Positions 51,636-53,548 of a stretch of DNA of 53,548 bases are shown one piece after another (the stretch's first letter is position 1; each line of letters starts with the position of its first letter). Source of the DNA: Flavobacteriales bacterium (GTDB taxonomy: Bacteria; Bacteroidota; Bacteroidia; Flavobacteriales_C; GCA-002722245); assembly GCA_002717515.1 (NCBI GenBank), contig PBEC01000003.1, forward strand, positions 16,886 through 70,433, given 5' to 3'. The notes beneath the pieces were generated by a model that was given only the letters and a program-made list of their open reading frames with translations, did not search any database and was not told where the DNA came from. The position numbers and the translations under genes are program-made.

Positions 51636-53366
51636 TTAAGCCTCACAGCTCGCGCAATCTTTCTTTTGTTTAAATTTTTGAGCAGCATTCATACTGTGCT
51701 GATAGTATAGGGATTTAAGACCTAACTTCCATGCCGAGATATAAAGCTGATTTATTTCCTTAGCAGGTGTTTGAGGATGAACAATTATGTTCACCGATTG
51801 ACCTTGATCAATATGTGCTTGTCTATTGGATGCCTGATATATGATATCCATTTGATCAATTTCACAATAGGTTTTAAACACCTCTTTTTCATCGTCTGAA
51901 AGAAAGTCCAGGTGTTGCACAGATCCGTCTCTGTCACGTATACTTCTCCATGTTTCGGTAGTGTTTTCTCCTTTTTCGTCCAACAACTTAACCAGGAATG
52001 GATTTTTTATGGTCGTTTTAATTTTTGCAATATCCTTTACATAAATGTTCGACCAAATTGGTTCAATACCCTGAGATACCTGCCCTAAAATAAAGGCGGA
52101 TGAAGTAGTAGGAGCAATTGCGTTTAATGTTGCATTTCTTCTTCCATATCCTTTTAATACTTCTGGTTCACCTAATTTTTCGGCTAATTCTTCAGACGCT
52201 TTGTACGATTTCTCTTTAATCAATTGAAAAATTTCACTGTTTAAGTTAAATGCTTCCTGGCTGTTAAAAGCAAGCATTTTGGATTGTAGTAGAGAGTGCC
52301 ATCCTAAAACTCCCAATCCCAGCGAACGATTCGATTTTGCAAAGTTGTAAGCTCTTTCCATAAATAAGAAAGTCTGCTTATCGTCAAGTTGGTCAGAATC
52401 ACGGTAAACCTCAAGTTTCTCAACAAACTCAGTGATTACAGCATCGAGGAAACACACCATGGTTTCTACTGCATCGGTATCTTTCCACTTGTCATAATGT
52501 AAAACGTTCAAAGAAGATAATACACATACAAACGACCACTCATCGTTGGAAGGTAACATGATTTCAGTACAAAGGTTACTTGCGTTTATTCTTAAGTTTT
52601 TATCTTGATAAACATCTGCAGCACCATTGTTGGCTTTGTCCGTAAAGAAGATGTAAGGGTAACCAATCTCACCTCTTCTCTGGATTACTTTAGCCCATAC
52701 TTTTCTCTTTTCAACATCACCGTCAATCATTTCTTCCATCCATTTGTCGGTCACAGTAACACCGTGTGTTAACTCTTGAATAGGATTTCCTTCCGTTCCA
52801 ATGTCCAAAAACTCCAGTATGTCTTTATGGTCAATCGGTAGGTAAGGGGAGAAGCGCCCTCTTCTAACGGAACCTTGACTAACAACATCAACCATAGTTT
52901 CAAACAATTGCATAACATGGACAGCACCAGAAGCTTCCCCATTGTCAGTTACAGGAGCACCTCTGTGTCGAATGTGACCAAAGTAACCAGAAGTTCCTCC
53001 GCCTAATTTTGACATCATACCAACCTCTGACTGAGTGTAAAGAACATTCCCCATGTCGTCAGCAACGTTGGAACCAAAGCAGCTTATTGGCAAACCTCTT
53101 TCTTTACCAAAGTTCGACCAAACAGGAGAGGCCAAAGAGAAGAAGCCCTGGGACATGTAATTGTAAAATTTATCCGCATATCCTTCAATACCAAGAATTT
53201 CTTCAGCTCTGTTTGCTATTTCTCTTATTCTGGTTTTAGGTGTAACTCCCTTCGATAAATAACCTGCTTCCAGATATTTTACACTATGGTCCGTTAACCA
53301 TTCAAAATTACCATCTAATGTAATTTCATCCTTCTTTTCAACAATTGCGTTTTCGACTTGTCCCAT
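51636..53366 (-). CDS. nrdA: Class I ribonucleotide reductase, alpha subunit (short form)
   Basis: Catalytic subunit that reduces ribonucleoside diphosphates to deoxy forms with NrdB; cytosolic. The 576-residue protein is about 185 shorter than E. coli NrdA and begins almost at the core, with no ATP-cone domain. Catalytic cysteines: ISCFGSN (Cys96), the NLCTEI thiyl Cys (about 264) and the SFVCVLSSLN Cys (about 280); the tail ends DCASCEA with a redox CxxC. The finger-loop regions GGGTSGYFGHIRHRG and QGSVRRGRFSPYLPIDH are typical. nrdB follows upstream on the same strand, so the pair is one operon. Confidence 0.96.
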   Translation of the reverse strand: MGQVENAIVEKKDEITLDGNFEWLTDHSVKYLEAGYLSKGVTPKTRIREIANRAEEILGIEGYADKFYNYMSQGFFSLASPVWSNFGKERGLPISCFGSNVADDMGNVLYTQSEVGMMSKLGGGTSGYFGHIRHRGAPVTDNGEASGAVHVMQLFETMVDVVSQGSVRRGRFSPYLPIDHKDILEFLDIGTEGNPIQELTHGVTVTDKWMEEMIDGDVEKRKVWAKVIQRRGEIGYPYIFFTDKANNGAADVYQDKNLRINASNLCTEIMLPSNDEWSFVCVLSSLNVLHYDKWKDTDAVETMVCFLDAVITEFVEKLEVYRDSDQLDDKQTFLFMERAYNFAKSNRSLGLGVLGWHSLLQSKMLAFNSQEAFNLNSEIFQLIKEKSYKASEELAEKLGEPEVLKGYGRRNATLNAIAPTTSSAFILGQVSQGIEPIWSNIYVKDIAKIKTTIKNPFLVKLLDEKGENTTETWRSIRDRDGSVQHLDFLSDDEKEVFKTYCEIDQMDIIYQASNRQAHIDQGQSVNIIVHPQTPAKEINQLYISAWKLGLKSLYYQHSMNAAQKFKQKKDCASCEA

Positions 53367-53386
53367 ACTAGTTTCTCTTTTATATT

Positions 53387-53548
53387 TTAAAATAAATCGT
53401 CTGATGTTATACTTTGTGTTCTTTTACTGTAGTTGATTGATCTCTTATCGAAGAAATCTCCATGTTTTGTTCCAATGATTTCATCGTTGAACCACTCTGT
53501 CTCCAATAAAAGAGATTCATTGCATTCAAACATCTTTTTGACTCCAAT
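53387..53548 (-). CDS. nrdB: Ribonucleotide reductase beta subunit, 3' end (partial)
   Basis: The last 53 codons of a gene that runs off the right edge. The translation IGVKKMFECNESLLLETEWF, then FNDEIIGTKHGDFFDKR and a tail ending TSDDLF, is the C-terminus of NrdB, where the acidic tail ending in Phe binds the alpha subunit. The stop is at 53387-53389 and the nrdA ATG follows 21 nt downstream. Whether this NrdB carries an N-terminal ATP-cone cannot be seen here. Confidence 0.85.
   Translation of the reverse strand: MGVKKMFECNESLLLETEWFNDEIIGTKHGDFFDKRSINYSKRTQSITSDDLF

Noticed and set aside
1-53548. CRISPR arrays, insertion sequences, rRNA genes, phage modules
   Set aside because: No regular direct repeats with spacers, no transposase or integrase frames and no rRNA-like stretches were found.

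Overview
The window reads as an AT-rich chromosomal segment of a member of the Bacteroidota, most likely a marine flavobacterium-like lineage near the Cryomorphaceae, Crocinitomicaceae or Vicingaceae. Evidence seen directly: a short RpoD of the Bacteroidota type, promoter-like TAnnTTTG boxes and few Shine-Dalgarno sites, many lipoproteins with ISC-type lipoboxes, a PorP/SprF-type barrel and a CHU_C-type C-terminal domain (both tied to type IX secretion and gliding), a fused CcsBA cytochrome c biogenesis protein, and Bacteroidota-restricted families (DUF4494, DUF5723, DUF7935, FISUMP).

Region 1 to about 7.4 kb is an accessory zone. It starts with tRNA-Ser(GCT), whose 3' end is duplicated 133 bp downstream next to a structured stem. 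It then carries small lipoproteins, a FISUMP lipoprotein, a YwqK/TonB_C protein, and at least three decayed or shifted genes: a remnant with two nonsense codons, a gene put out of frame by an AT dinucleotide tract, and a membrane-protein frame with no start codon. A dispersed intergenic repeat built around a terminator-like hairpin recurs at least five times, only in this zone. A three-gene envelope operon (lipoprotein, DUF2147, barrel) lies at 4.7-6.8 kb.

From 7.5 to 21 kb the content is mostly housekeeping: lysC and lysA for lysine/diaminopimelate, an envelope operon (large lipoprotein plus DUF5723), a CvfB-like S1 protein, a class I aminotransferase, rpoD, a TPR/PP2C signalling phosphatase and purU. 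An NqrM-like peptide faces apbE at 21 kb. A stand-alone NqrC-like FMN lipoprotein follows at 33.9 kb, so three flavin or Na+-NQR-related parts sit in one neighbourhood without the nqr operon.

The most unusual part is 22.8-29.1 kb. An ECF sigma factor is followed, 6 nt later, by one polypeptide that joins four cytoplasmic anti-sigma-like repeats, a transmembrane helix and a PorP/SprF-like outer-membrane barrel, then by a small lipoprotein ending in a CHU_C-like domain. Across a DUF4494 gene lies a hybrid histidine kinase with Asn in place of the phospho-accepting His and eroded ATP boxes but intact receiver and HPt domains, overlapping a single-domain response regulator. I propose these as a candidate trans-envelope sigma pathway and a kinase-less phosphorelay.

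The rest is core metabolism and envelope: ccsBA, a GT25 glycosyltransferase, a DinB-like protein, lipoproteins, purL, a class A PBP with a coiled-coil insertion, an RluA-family pseudouridine synthase, ribBA, a gamma-glutamylcyclotransferase-like protein, HU, a MEKHLA protein, an FKBP lipoprotein with a His-rich tail, tRNA-Ala(GGC), and a class I ribonucleotide reductase (short NrdA, with the 3' end of nrdB at the right edge). No CRISPR array, insertion sequence, rRNA or phage module was seen.
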